The position numbers and the translations under genes are program-made. Positions 48,992 through 58,191 of a stretch of 64,000 nt of DNA are shown here, piece after piece. The stretch is from NCBI RefSeq assembly GCF_030529325.1, contig NZ_JAUMXC010000007.1:1-64000 (forward strand), in the 5' to 3' direction. This DNA is from Porphyromonas sp. (GTDB taxonomy: Bacteria > Bacteroidota > Bacteroidia > Bacteroidales > Porphyromonadaceae). The notes beneath the pieces were generated by a model, which was not told where the DNA came from, made no database searches, and worked only from the letters and a program-made list of their open reading frames with translations. Position 1 is the stretch's first letter; each line of letters starts with the position of its first letter.

Positions 48992-49618
48992 TTACAGGTG
49001 TTTCAGCGTAGACTCAAAATCGATACGGTGGTCGATGCTTCGTCCGAGCGTGAGCTCGTCAGCATATTCGAGTTCGTCCCCGATGGAGACCCCGCGTGAA
49101 ATGACAGAGATCTTGACGCCCGTATCCTTGAGCATACGGTAGATGTAGAAGTTGGTTGTATCGCCCTCCATGGTCGTACTGAGAGCGAGGAGCACCTCCT
49201 TGACCCCCTCACGACGCACACGATCGGGAAGATCTTGAAGATAGAGATCTGACGGGCCTATACCGTCAAGGGGAGAAATAATCCCCCCAAGGACATGATA
49301 CAAACCCTTGAAGTTGCCCGTGCGCTCTATGGCGATGACCTCTCGCACACTCTCCACGACACATATCATAGACTCGTCTCTACGAGGATCTGCACATACC
49401 TGACACACCTCCTGATCACAAATATTGTGACACACACGGCAGTGGCGGATGCCATCTATGTAGTTGCGGATATCATCGCAAAAGCTATGGGTAAAAGCAG
49501 GTTCCTGCTTGAGAAGATGTAATGCCAACCTAAGCCCCGATTTAGGACCTATTCCCGGCAGAGACGCAAATGCATCAACAGCTCTTTGCAAAAGGAGTGA
49601 ATAGTCTTCGATCTTCAT
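48992..49618 (-). CDS. recR: Recombination protein RecR
   Basis: 208 aa. Helix-hairpin-helix LPGIGPKSGLRLALHLL, four-cysteine zinc finger C-x2-C...C-x2-C (CRVCHNICDQEVCQVC), Toprim segment (ICVVESVREVIAIE) and the LGRSIDHRIDF Walker-like end typical of RecR. Works with RecO and RecF in loading RecA. 23 nt after lptB. Confidence 0.96.
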   Translation of the reverse strand: MKIEDYSLLLQRAVDAFASLPGIGPKSGLRLALHLLKQEPAFTHSFCDDIRNYIDGIRHCRVCHNICDQEVCQVCADPRRDESMICVVESVREVIAIERTGNFKGLYHVLGGIISPLDGIGPSDLYLQDLPDRVRREGVKEVLLALSTTMEGDTTNFYIYRMLKDTGVKISVISRGVSIGDELEYADELTLGRSIDHRIDFESTLKHL

Positions 49619-49641
49619 CTTGGAAGAAGAGGCACAGAGAC

Positions 49642-50385
49642 TCAGACGTTAGAAAAATCTTTTCGTCTCAACTCAAAGTCTTTACCAAGGTATTTCTCAC
49701 GCACGACCTCATTCTCAGCGAGTTCTTCGGCAGTACCCTGAAAGAGGACTTTACCCTCAAAGAGGAGATATGCCCTGTCCGTGATTGAGAGGGTCTCGTA
49801 CACGTTGTGGTCTGTGATGAGGATACCTATATTCTTATTTTTAAGTCTTGCCACAATAGTCTGTATGTCTTGTACCGCGATAGGATCGACTCCCGCAAAA
49901 GGCTCATCAAGCATGATGAACTTCGGGTCGATAGCCAGACAGCGGGCGATCTCGGCACGACGACGCTCACCACCGGAGAGGCGTTCGCCGGTATTGCGAC
50001 GCACCTTTTCGAGACCAAACTCACTGATGAGACTTTCGAGTCTCTCTATCTGCTCCTTACGTGTACGACCGGTCATCTCGAGCACCGAAAGGATGTTGTC
50101 CTCCACTGACATCTTGCGGAAGATCGACTCCTCCTGTGCCAGATAGCCTATACCTTTGCGCGCACGTTTATAGATAGGCTCATCGGTGATGTCCTTTTCA
50201 TCGAGGAATATCTTCCCATTATTGGGCATCACAAGTCCCACGGTCATATAGAATGTGGTTGTCTTTCCGGCACCGTTGGGGCCGAGGAGACCGACGATCT
50301 CACCCTGAGAGACCTCGATGGAGACGTGATTGACGACAGTACGGTTTCGGTATTTCTTGACTAAGTCGTAAGTTCTTAATTTCAT
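49642..50385 (-). CDS. lptB: LPS export ABC transporter ATP-binding protein
   Basis: 247 aa from the ATG at 50385 ([12 protein letters not shown]); a longer frame to 50448 adds no homologous sequence. Walker [12 protein letters not shown]-loop [17 protein letters not shown], signature LSGGERRR, Walker [14 protein letters not shown] and the H-loop [10 protein letters not shown] are all LptB-like. Powers LPS extraction with LptFG; LptC is encoded at 4160. Confidence 0.95.
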   Translation of the reverse strand: MKLRTYDLVKKYRNRTVVNHVSIEVSQGEIVGLLGPNGAGKTTTFYMTVGLVMPNNGKIFLDEKDITDEPIYKRARKGIGYLAQEESIFRKMSVEDNILSVLEMTGRTRKEQIERLESLISEFGLEKVRRNTGERLSGGERRRAEIARCLAIDPKFIMLDEPFAGVDPIAVQDIQTIVARLKNKNIGILITDHNVYETLSITDRAYLLFEGKVLFQGTAEELAENEVVREKYLGKDFELRRKDFSNV

Positions 50386-50573
50386 TGTCCGTGCGTGAGA
50401 TAATTGAATAGCAACAAAGTTACAATATTTTCTCAGAGCCGATTGCATTATCCCACACTGAGTTCACTTTTGTCAGACTGCATGCCCCAAAACTCATTTC
50501 GATGACCGATAAGCGGATTAGACTCTCATACATGGGCAATCACTCCGGCGTGGATCAAAGAGTAGAAGCCATG

Positions 50574-50648
50574 AAAAAAGGTTGTCTAACTTGAGACATC
50601 AAGGTAGGCATCTTGATTCATCAAGTTAGACACATCGATTTCGAAGGT
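50574..50648 (+). repeat. Dispersed three-arm repeat, copy 4 (degenerate middle arm)
   Basis: A-run, GTTGTCTAACTTG (50581-50593), a decayed middle arm (CAAGGTAGGCATC, 50600-50612) and CAAGTTAGACACA (50622-50634), ending TCGATTTCGAAGGTT. Same orientation and tail as copy 2. Confidence 0.85.
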
Positions 50649-50707
50649 TCTATACCTTATTCCTTTTGGTCGCATTGGCAAGCACTGAAAATTTTGAATT
50701 AAATATT

Positions 50708-50715
50708 TATATTTG
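50708..50715 (+). promoter_or_regulatory. -7 element of the 50746 operon
   Basis: TATATTTG, a perfect TAnnTTTG, 31 nt before the ATG. No well-spaced TTG at -33. Confidence 0.45.
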
Positions 50716-50745
50716 CACAGATCATCAAGGCTTTTCTAAAAAGAG

Positions 50746-51306
50746 ATGAGAGAAGTTAGACACATTGCCTGTTTGATCTTCATGCTTTTATCGTCATGTA
50801 CGAGGGGGAAAAATGAAGTAATCTGGCGCGGAGAGGGGGGAAGATCTCGTGTATATCTGGAGCGAGTGACGGACACACTGTACACCTTGAATCTTACTTG
50901 TCATGCCGATGACAAGCATACGATATGGCGACTCCCCTACCCTGTATATAGATTTGATCACGGCGACCTGTGGGGTGACGAGACCCCGGAGATCGTTGTC
51001 GGGGTCATCAAGGCAACGAGGTTTGACAGCATCGTGCGTAAGCGGCTGTTTATATACCGCATTGCGGACGGGACTTATATACGTCCGCTTTGGCTTGGAT
51101 CACGAGTGAGTCAGCCTCTCGAAGACTTTGCCGTCGATCGTAGTTGTCACCCTGCTCACATCCGTACGATAGAGAAAGAAAGGTCAGGAGCTTATCTCGT
51201 TGCGGAGTACAAGTGGAGAGGTTTTGGACTTCGATTTGTCCGCTACCTTGCGAGAGAACAAGCACTGAAAGATGCCGATGATCTACTACATAAGAGAGAC
51301 CGATAA
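50746..51306 (+). CDS. Lipoprotein of unknown function
   Basis: 186 aa. Signal MREVRHIACLIFMLLSSC with lipobox at Cys18. The mature part is beta-rich: WRGEGGRSRVYLERV, a FDHGDLWGDETPEIVVGVIKAT segment (residues ~66-88) resembling an FG-GAP/VCBS-like loop, and WRGFGLRFVRYL near the end. Family not recognised. First of three tightly packed genes (next starts 18 nt on). Confidence 0.7.
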   Translation: MREVRHIACLIFMLLSSCTRGKNEVIWRGEGGRSRVYLERVTDTLYTLNLTCHADDKHTIWRLPYPVYRFDHGDLWGDETPEIVVGVIKATRFDSIVRKRLFIYRIADGTYIRPLWLGSRVSQPLEDFAVDRSCHPAHIRTIEKERSGAYLVAEYKWRGFGLRFVRYLAREQALKDADDLLHKRDR

Positions 51307-51324
51307 CAGCACTATAAATCAATA

Positions 51325-53766
51325 ATGGAAAAAACTATGAAAAAGTTTGTGACCTACTTTTGTCTCATATTGCTCGTATTCTGGAGTTGCACCGGAGGGA
51401 AAAAGGGCAAAGGAGAAGAGAATAACCGACAAATCGATAAGGCAGTCAACTTCTTGAGCGAAGAAATACTTCCCCGGTCCGTAGATATCAATCAAGATAT
51501 CCAAGATTACTCGTTGCAAGAGTTACGCCTGCTCAAGGCTTATGTTTATGCCATTCATGGGCTGTTCTTCATGGAAGCCGACATAAACGCATATTTCACC
51601 AACAACACCGATTGGTATGGGCTTTTGACAGAACAGCTATTCAATGAGTCCGAAGAAAAGCAGACAGAGTTTGCGACGGAGTATCATCAGATAAAACTAT
51701 CTCCTGAAGAGACAGAGTTCGTGACAAAAATAGAGGCTCGCATCAAAGAGCTTCAAGCTCAGCAGATGACAGATCAAGGAGGTTATAAACTCGGAAATCC
51801 TGAAATGACAGCCAATCTATTTCAGTTCAAGGATGTAGACTCCACTCTGATAGCAAAATTGAAGGAATGCAACTTTGCCATAGGATATGGCGGATACGAG
51901 CAACTCTTTCATCTCTATGAAGAAAATGATTACAGAAAGATCCCAAGTTTCGTAACATCGGATCTTTACCTGCAAGCTATGCACATGTACTTCTCATATG
52001 TCATGAAGTCGCTCGAGCAAGAGCACTTCATACCGACGATGAAAGAAATAGCTCTTGCGATGTACAAGGAAGCTACAAAAACATCGGAAGAATCGACAGA
52101 TGAAAAAATCAAAGACATAGCATTACACACGGCAACATTTTATGCCATTCCATATTACATACTCACTCAGAAAGAGGTCGCTCTACCGGAAAAATATCAA
52201 CGACTATTCAAAGCTGAGGTGACGAATATCATGAAAGAAGAGCCTGAGTCGTCAGAGTTTCTCGAAACCGGGTCTCTCACATTTCCATATGACCTGTTTA
52301 AGCCCCGAGGGCACTACACACGGAAGGATGAAACACGTGCGTACTTCAAGGCTATGATGTGGCTACAAGTTGCTTACTTTTGCCGTGATGATGTCAAACA
52401 ACTTGAGCGCGCGATATTTCAAGCTCATCTACTCCGCAAGGCAAAGACGGCAAAGGGTATAAGTGTCATGCAAGAGTACAACAAAGTATATGAGCAGATC
52501 ACATTCCTCACAGGGACATCCGACAATCTTTCGCTCATGGACGTTGTTGATGTCATGCGCCAAAAATCCATCGGCAGCCTCAGTGATGCCCTCAGCAACA
52601 GTGGCATAGAAAAGATCAGCGTCGCACTCGCCTCTATTGCCGAAAGCAAAAACGTGATCAAACCTAAGATCGAAAGGACATGTAGAGACAAAATCAACTT
52701 CATGCCCCAGAGATATCTCCCGGACAACGAAGTGCTTCAAAGTCTTGTAGATCCCCAACCCAACAGTGTGCGAGCATATCCCAAAGGCCTCGACATCTTT
52801 GCTGCCAATGGGATAAAACAAGCGGAAGACATCCTCTTCAACCTCTACAAAGAGGATAAAAACTGGGATGAGTATGCACAAGAACTTGATCTGTTGAAAA
52901 ACAAGTTCCGCTCTTTCAAGCCGGCTTATATGTCTCTGTACGATCTCTGGCTCAACTCCCTTTTTGCAATGAACAACGTGAGCAAAGAAGCTCCGAGCTT
53001 CATGCAAACACCCCAATGGGGGTATAAAAACCTCAATACAGCCCTTGCATCATGGGCAGAGCTCAAGCACGATGCCATCCTCTACGGAGAGCAGCCGATG
53101 ACAGCCGAGTGTGGCGGCGGTGGGCTTCCGACTCCGGATGTTGTAGGATATGTAGAGCCCAATATGCCCTTGTGGGAAAAGATGCGCGAAATAACCGATA
53201 CAGCGGTGACACTGTTGCGTAAGCACGGATGTCTCACACCCGACTTGGAAAGTAAAAGTGAGAACCTTGCTGCACAACTTGATTTTCTCATCTCGGTGAC
53301 AAAAAAAGAACTTACGGGCCGGCACCTGACCTCCGAGGAGCTTAACAGTATAAGTATCATCGGTTCGAGTGTCGAACTATTCACACTGTCGGTGCTTGAT
53401 CCGGGAACAAGTCTTGACAATTGGCAACTTGTGGAAGGGCCGGACAAGTCTATCGCTGTTGTTGCGGATGTCTACACACGCAATGTATTAGGCTGTGATA
53501 AGCAGGGTGTCCTGCATGTCGGTACAGGTACGGGCAACCCCATATTTGTGCTCGTAGAGATCAATGGTTATCTCTATCTCACGAGAGGAGCAGTACTGAG
53601 TTACTATGAGTTTGTCCGTCCTCTTGACGAAAGGCTATCGGACGAGGAGTGGCAGGAGATGCTCAAAAACGGCAACGCTCCAAGTGTACCCGAGTGGATT
53701 CAAAAAGTCATGATCGGTAAAACTCCGAAGTCAGACGACAGGGTCTTTTATAGTTCAGGATGCTAA
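51325..53766 (+). CDS. DUF3160 lipoprotein with YARHG-like domain
   Basis: 813 aa; the ATG at 51337 (MKKFVTYF) may be the true start. Signal ends FWSC (lipobox VFWSC). Residues ~60-105 (LRLLKAYVYAIHGLFFMEADI, YFTNNTDWYG) resemble a YARHG domain. Residues ~170-800 match the large DUF3160 domain: IPSFVTSDLYLQAMHMYF, TRAYFKAMMWL, CGGGGLPTPDVVGYVEP and VHVGTGTG-like segments. Role unknown; outer-membrane lipoprotein likely. Ends 7 nt inside the CapA-like gene. Confidence 0.85.
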   Translation: MEKTMKKFVTYFCLILLVFWSCTGGKKGKGEENNRQIDKAVNFLSEEILPRSVDINQDIQDYSLQELRLLKAYVYAIHGLFFMEADINAYFTNNTDWYGLLTEQLFNESEEKQTEFATEYHQIKLSPEETEFVTKIEARIKELQAQQMTDQGGYKLGNPEMTANLFQFKDVDSTLIAKLKECNFAIGYGGYEQLFHLYEENDYRKIPSFVTSDLYLQAMHMYFSYVMKSLEQEHFIPTMKEIALAMYKEATKTSEESTDEKIKDIALHTATFYAIPYYILTQKEVALPEKYQRLFKAEVTNIMKEEPESSEFLETGSLTFPYDLFKPRGHYTRKDETRAYFKAMMWLQVAYFCRDDVKQLERAIFQAHLLRKAKTAKGISVMQEYNKVYEQITFLTGTSDNLSLMDVVDVMRQKSIGSLSDALSNSGIEKISVALASIAESKNVIKPKIERTCRDKINFMPQRYLPDNEVLQSLVDPQPNSVRAYPKGLDIFAANGIKQAEDILFNLYKEDKNWDEYAQELDLLKNKFRSFKPAYMSLYDLWLNSLFAMNNVSKEAPSFMQTPQWGYKNLNTALASWAELKHDAILYGEQPMTAECGGGGLPTPDVVGYVEPNMPLWEKMREITDTAVTLLRKHGCLTPDLESKSENLAAQLDFLISVTKKELTGRHLTSEELNSISIIGSSVELFTLSVLDPGTSLDNWQLVEGPDKSIAVVADVYTRNVLGCDKQGVLHVGTGTGNPIFVLVEINGYLYLTRGAVLSYYEFVRPLDERLSDEEWQEMLKNGNAPSVPEWIQKVMIGKTPKSDDRVFYSSGC

Positions 53767-54662
53767 GGCTGATCTTATCACTTTTCCTATTCACGAGCAT
53801 TGCTATCTCTTCGGAGGGGCAACGACTCTCCATACTCTTTACCGGGGATGTCATGCTCGACAGGGGAGTGCGCCGACAGATAGAAAAAAGGGGAGCCGAT
53901 GATTTGTTTTCATCGGTCGCCCCTCTCTTTCGTAGTGTCGATGCGACTGTGATCAACCTTGAGATGCCTATCACCTCAAGAAAGACTCCTCTGCGCAAGA
54001 AATTTATATTCAGAGGAGAACCGGGATGGACAGCCACTCTGAGACGGGCAGGCATCACCCACGCTGCCATGGCCAACAATCACACCAATGATCAGGGATA
54101 TAAGGGATTGGAAGATACTGCACGACACCTCCGAGATGAGGGTATCACCCCTTTGGGATACGGACTCACCTCGGAAGAGCGAGTTGCCCCGACTCTGATC
54201 ACCAAAAGCGGTATCACGGTCGCTCTCTTCAACTCCGTGACGATACCTCTCGAACACTGGTTCCAAACTGAGGGAAGACCCGGAGTCTGCCAACACTCCC
54301 CAAAAGAACTTGCCAAAGCAATCAAAGGCCACAAGGCTTCCCACCCTCATCATCACATCGTAGTCATACTACACTGGGGGCAAGAATACTCACCCACCCC
54401 ATCACTGCACCAACGACATGGTGCCCGTATACTGACACAGGCAGGCGCAGATATCATTGTGGGACATCATCCTCATGTCATCCAATCGGCAGAAAAGATC
54501 GGAGAGAAATATGTGTATTACAGCATCGGTAACTTTGTCTTTGACCAAAAAGGGGAAAGAGAATCCGAAGCTCTTATCTTACGCCTCGACTTTACGACCC
54601 GAAGCGTCTCTCCCACCACTTACAACGTCAAGATCACAGACTGTCGCCCCGACCTCCGATGA
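53760..54662 (+). CDS. CapA-family (poly-gamma-glutamate synthesis-like) metallophosphoesterase fold protein
   Basis: 300 aa with a signal peptide (to ~SSEGQ, residue 20). CapA motifs: LFTGDVMLDRG, INLEMPIT, MANNHTNDQG, VVILHWGQEYSPTPS, GADIIVGHHPHV and SIGNFVFDQ. CapA in Bacillus helps make poly-gamma-glutamate, but most Bacteroidetes members have no synthetase nearby, and none is seen here; a hydrolase role is possible. Overlaps the DUF3160 gene by 7 nt, so the two are coupled. Confidence 0.88.
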   Translation: MLRLILSLFLFTSIAISSEGQRLSILFTGDVMLDRGVRRQIEKRGADDLFSSVAPLFRSVDATVINLEMPITSRKTPLRKKFIFRGEPGWTATLRRAGITHAAMANNHTNDQGYKGLEDTARHLRDEGITPLGYGLTSEERVAPTLITKSGITVALFNSVTIPLEHWFQTEGRPGVCQHSPKELAKAIKGHKASHPHHHIVVILHWGQEYSPTPSLHQRHGARILTQAGADIIVGHHPHVIQSAEKIGEKYVYYSIGNFVFDQKGERESEALILRLDFTTRSVSPTTYNVKITDCRPDLR

Positions 54663-54815
54663 GTCTTGCGATCCGATACTCGTATCCACCAAGAAGATGG
54701 TGCCTACCTTGATGTGGCAAGTTAGACGAGTTCTTTTCGACACATATCAATTTGATTGTAGCTAAGTTGTTTTTCTTTTTTCCAAGGCTGTGCATGGTGT
54801 TGTTTTACATTTGAG

Positions 54816-54841
54816 CCTTTCATCTAAATCTCGTACATTTG
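54816..54841 (+). promoter_or_regulatory. Two tandem -7 elements upstream of RNase R
   Basis: TACATTTG occurs at 54816-54823 and again at 54834-54841; a TTG at 54810-54812 lies 21 nt before the second. Transcription from the second would begin near 54848, upstream of the ATG at 54890 but downstream of the longer frame start (54839), supporting the inner start. Confidence 0.5.
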
Positions 54842-54889
54842 TACATAAGTGGGAGAGGAGTGCCTTCTTCCCAAATCAAACCAAAACAT

Positions 54890-57091
54890 ATGAGTAGTAA
54901 ATACATCCCAAGGAGCAAAGCTTCAGGGCGTAAGGCTAGAAAGTCCAGAGCCGGTGCCGGCAATGACTTTGTCGACAAGATGCCTTCTATCACACGATTG
55001 AGAGGTAAGATCATGGAGTACTTCCGTGAGCGTCCCAATAGTCCCGTCAATTACAAACAAATAGCTGCTGCCATCGGAGTGCATGGAGATATCGCTTACG
55101 AAGTGGTGTCTGAACTTGTTACGAGCCTTTCAGACGAAAAGATCATCCAACGCTCGGGGCGTGGCAAATATTTCTACAAAGCTCCAAGCAAGAGCCTAGA
55201 AGGGATATTCCGCCGTACCGGAGGCAGGGGGCACAATTCGTTCGTTCCCGATGACGGAGGCGCGCCCATCCGCATAGCGGAGCGCAACTCCCGCAACGCC
55301 ATGGATGGCGACCGCGTGGTGATTCAGCTCCATGCCAAGCGCAGAGGCACAGCCCCCGAGGGAGAAGTCGTGCAGGTCATCGAGCGTGTGGAAGCCAACT
55401 TTGTGGGCAAACTCGAAGTCAACAACGGCGTATCATTCCTCCTCACAGAGAGCAATAAGCTGGCAAACGATATATTCATCCCGGATCGATTTGTCCGCGG
55501 AGCGAAAGATGGCGACAAGGTTGTCGTCCGTGTGATCGAATGGAAAGAAGGAGCTAAAAATCCTGTTGGTGAGGTCATCGATGTCATCGGTCGTGCCGGT
55601 GAAAACGATACAGAAATGCATGCCATCCTTGCGGAGTTTGGTCTGCCATATGTTTACCCTAAGGAGGTCGAAGCTGCAGCTGATCGTATCGATGAGCAGT
55701 CTGCATACGATCCAAAGTACAATCGTGAGGACTTCAGAGAAGTTCCGACACTGACAATAGACCCCAAAGAAGCAAAGGACTTCGACGATGCTCTCTCTTA
55801 CCGCGTACTTGAGGATGGCAATTTCGAAGTGGGGGTACACATCGCCGATGTGACCGCATACGTCCATGACAATGATATCATAGATAAGGAAGCTCAGAAG
55901 CGTGCTACGAGTGTGTATCTCGTGGATCGTACCGTGCCGATGCTACCGGAGAGGTTGTGCAACGACCTGTGTTCGCTCCGCCCCAATGAAGACAGACCGG
56001 CTTTTTCGGTGATCTTCAAACTCAACGAAGATGCCAAAGTGCTGGACTATCGTATCGTACGTACGGTGATACACAGCGATGCGAGGTTGGCTTATGAGGA
56101 AGCTCAAGCCGTGATAGAGGGTGAGGATGGAGTCTTGAAGGAAGAGATACTTGCACTCAACACCTTGGCTCAAAAATTGAGAGCCGAACGTTTTGCCAAC
56201 AACGCCATAGACTTCGACCGCAGCGAACTCAAGTTTGAGATAGATGAGGCCGGTAAGCCTATTGCGGTCAAGAGTATCGTCAGCAAGGAGGCCAACAAAC
56301 TCATAGAGGAGTTTATGCTCCTTGCCAACCGTACCGTAGCAAGACACATCGGCAAGGCTGAAGCCGGCAAAAAAGCTCCCGTCTTTGTGTACCGCGTACA
56401 CGATCTGCCGGATCCGGAGAAGCTCCAAAATCTTGCAGAGTTTGTGATGCGTTTTGGTTACAAACTCAAATATATGGGCACTCCAAGCGCAACGGCAAGA
56501 TCCATCAACGAACTACTGGATGCCGTGCAAGGCAAGCCCGAAGAAAAGTTGATAGAGACCATCACGATACGAACCATGGCAAAGGCGACATACACAGTGG
56601 ACAACATCGGCCACTACGGATTGGGATTTGAGTACTACACGCACTTCACCTCCCCTATCCGTCGTCATCCGGATATGCTTGTCCATCGCTTGCTGACACA
56701 TTATCTCGCCGGAGGGAAGAATGTGGATAAGCGAGCTTACGAACAGATGTGCGAACACGACTCTGCAATGGAAAATACCGCCGCTCAAGCCGAGCGAGCT
56801 TCGATCAAGTACAAGCAGGTTGAGTACATGATGGAGCGTATAGGACAAGAGTACAAGGGAGTAATCTCGGGGGTGACCGACTGGGGTCTGTATGTAGAGA
56901 TCATAGAGAACGGCTGTGAAGGCTTGGTGTCTATCCGTGATCTGGATGATGACTACTATGAGTTTGACGTGAAGAACTATTGCCTCAGAGGATTCCACAA
57001 AAACAAGAAATACAGCCTCGGGGATGAGGTCACGGTCAGGGTAGAAAATGCAGATCTCGAACGCAAACAACTTGACTTTACCCTCATCTAA
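54890..57091 (+). CDS. rnr: Ribonuclease R
   Basis: 733 aa from the ATG at 54890. Basic N-terminus, a winged-helix domain (~35-110), two cold-shock domains (~110-255), the RNB catalytic domain with TIDPKEAKDFDDALSY (aspartates that bind metal, ~residue 290) and HFTSPIRRHPDMLVHR (~590), and a C-terminal S1 domain (EYKGVISGVTDWGLYVEI, ~655-733). A 3'-5' exoribonuclease that degrades structured RNA. Confidence 0.96.
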   Translation: MSSKYIPRSKASGRKARKSRAGAGNDFVDKMPSITRLRGKIMEYFRERPNSPVNYKQIAAAIGVHGDIAYEVVSELVTSLSDEKIIQRSGRGKYFYKAPSKSLEGIFRRTGGRGHNSFVPDDGGAPIRIAERNSRNAMDGDRVVIQLHAKRRGTAPEGEVVQVIERVEANFVGKLEVNNGVSFLLTESNKLANDIFIPDRFVRGAKDGDKVVVRVIEWKEGAKNPVGEVIDVIGRAGENDTEMHAILAEFGLPYVYPKEVEAAADRIDEQSAYDPKYNREDFREVPTLTIDPKEAKDFDDALSYRVLEDGNFEVGVHIADVTAYVHDNDIIDKEAQKRATSVYLVDRTVPMLPERLCNDLCSLRPNEDRPAFSVIFKLNEDAKVLDYRIVRTVIHSDARLAYEEAQAVIEGEDGVLKEEILALNTLAQKLRAERFANNAIDFDRSELKFEIDEAGKPIAVKSIVSKEANKLIEEFMLLANRTVARHIGKAEAGKKAPVFVYRVHDLPDPEKLQNLAEFVMRFGYKLKYMGTPSATARSINELLDAVQGKPEEKLIETITIRTMAKATYTVDNIGHYGLGFEYYTHFTSPIRRHPDMLVHRLLTHYLAGGKNVDKRAYEQMCEHDSAMENTAAQAERASIKYKQVEYMMERIGQEYKGVISGVTDWGLYVEIIENGCEGLVSIRDLDDDYYEFDVKNYCLRGFHKNKKYSLGDEVTVRVENADLERKQLDFTLI

Positions 57092-57115
57092 CCCCTTCTC
57101 TCCTCAACGACGACA

Positions 57116-58174
57116 ATGAAGATGCAAAACAATAATAACAATCTGGGGGATTTTGACATCAGAGCCATCGAACCCGAACGACTCAAGGATCAACAGTCTG
57201 ATCCCGACAGAGCCCTCAGACCTTATACTTTCGATACATTCAAAGGACAGGATGCAGTCGTGGACAACCTCCGTGTCTTTGTCATGGCGGCCAAGATGCG
57301 TGGAGAGTCGCTTGATCATGTACTCTTGCATGGACCTCCGGGACTGGGGAAGACAACCCTATCTCAGATCATAGCCAACGAGCTTGGCGTGGGGATAAAG
57401 GTGACTTCAGGCCCGGTCCTTGACAAGCCGGGAGACCTTGCGGGTGTCCTTACGTCTCTTGAGCCCAACGATGTCCTCTTCATCGATGAGATACACCGTA
57501 TGCCTCCGGTAGTGGAGGAGTACCTCTACTCGGCTATGGAGGACTACCGCATAGACATTATGATCGACAAGGGGCCGGGAGCAAGGAGCATACAGATAGA
57601 TCTCAATCCCTTCACCCTCATAGGTGCGACGACTCGCAGTGGTCTTTTGACAGCTCCGCTGAGAGCTCGTTTCGGTATCAACCTGCACCTCGAATATTAC
57701 GATATCGATACCCTCATGGGGATCGTCCTCCGAAGTGCAGGTATCTTGGGCATAGAGTGCGAAAAGAATGCCGCACAGGAGATCGCCGAGAGGAGTCGTT
57801 GTACACCTCGTATCGCCAACGCCCTGCTCCGTCGCGTACGTGACTATGCTCAGGTCAAAGGCTCGGGGCGCATCCATCATGATATAGCTTGCTACGCCCT
57901 CGAAGCCCTCAATATAGATCGTCATGGATTGGATCAGATCGACCATAAGATATTGACAGTAATCATGGATAAGTTTGGCGGAGGACCCGTGGGACTGGGC
58001 ACAATAGCCACAGCGATAGGAGAAGATCCCGGTACTGTGGAAGAGGTCTATGAACCGTTCCTCATCAAAGAGGGATTCATGAAGCGCACCCCTCGCGGAC
58101 GAGAAGTGACAGAGCTGGCATACAACCATTTTGGTCGCACAATGTTTCCGAGAGCACACTCGCTCTTTGATTAA
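57116..58174 (+). CDS. ruvB: Holliday junction branch-migration helicase RuvB
   Basis: 352 aa. [11 protein letters not shown], Walker [12 protein letters not shown], Walker B FIDEIHR, sensor [19 protein letters not shown] and the C-terminal winged helix ([17 protein letters not shown]) identify RuvB. An Asn-rich N-terminal extension of ~10 residues is present. 24 nt after rnr; 17 nt before the flippase gene. Confidence 0.97.
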   Translation: MKMQNNNNNLGDFDIRAIEPERLKDQQSDPDRALRPYTFDTFKGQDAVVDNLRVFVMAAKMRGESLDHVLLHGPPGLGKTTLSQIIANELGVGIKVTSGPVLDKPGDLAGVLTSLEPNDVLFIDEIHRMPPVVEEYLYSAMEDYRIDIMIDKGPGARSIQIDLNPFTLIGATTRSGLLTAPLRARFGINLHLEYYDIDTLMGIVLRSAGILGIECEKNAAQEIAERSRCTPRIANALLRRVRDYAQVKGSGRIHHDIACYALEALNIDRHGLDQIDHKILTVIMDKFGGGPVGLGTIATAIGEDPGTVEEVYEPFLIKEGFMKRTPRGREVTELAYNHFGRTMFPRAHSLFD

Positions 58175-58191
58175 AATACTCTTCAAAGAAA

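Larger units (their letters stand above)
50386..50745. other. Divergent intergenic region with repeat copy 4 (360 bp)
   Basis: Between lptB (-) and the 50746 lipoprotein gene (+). It holds repeat copy 4 (50574-50648) and a -7 element (50708-50715). The rest shows no structure. Confidence 0.6.

Noticed and set aside
14795-50648. CRISPR-like array
   Set aside because: The 13-bp arms recur only two to three times per site as inverted repeats, with unequal short spacers and no cas genes.
54716-54750. Fifth copy of the dispersed repeat
   Set aside because: Only CAAGTTAGAC and a TTTTCGA-like tail match; the other two arms are missing, so it is at most a decayed remnant.
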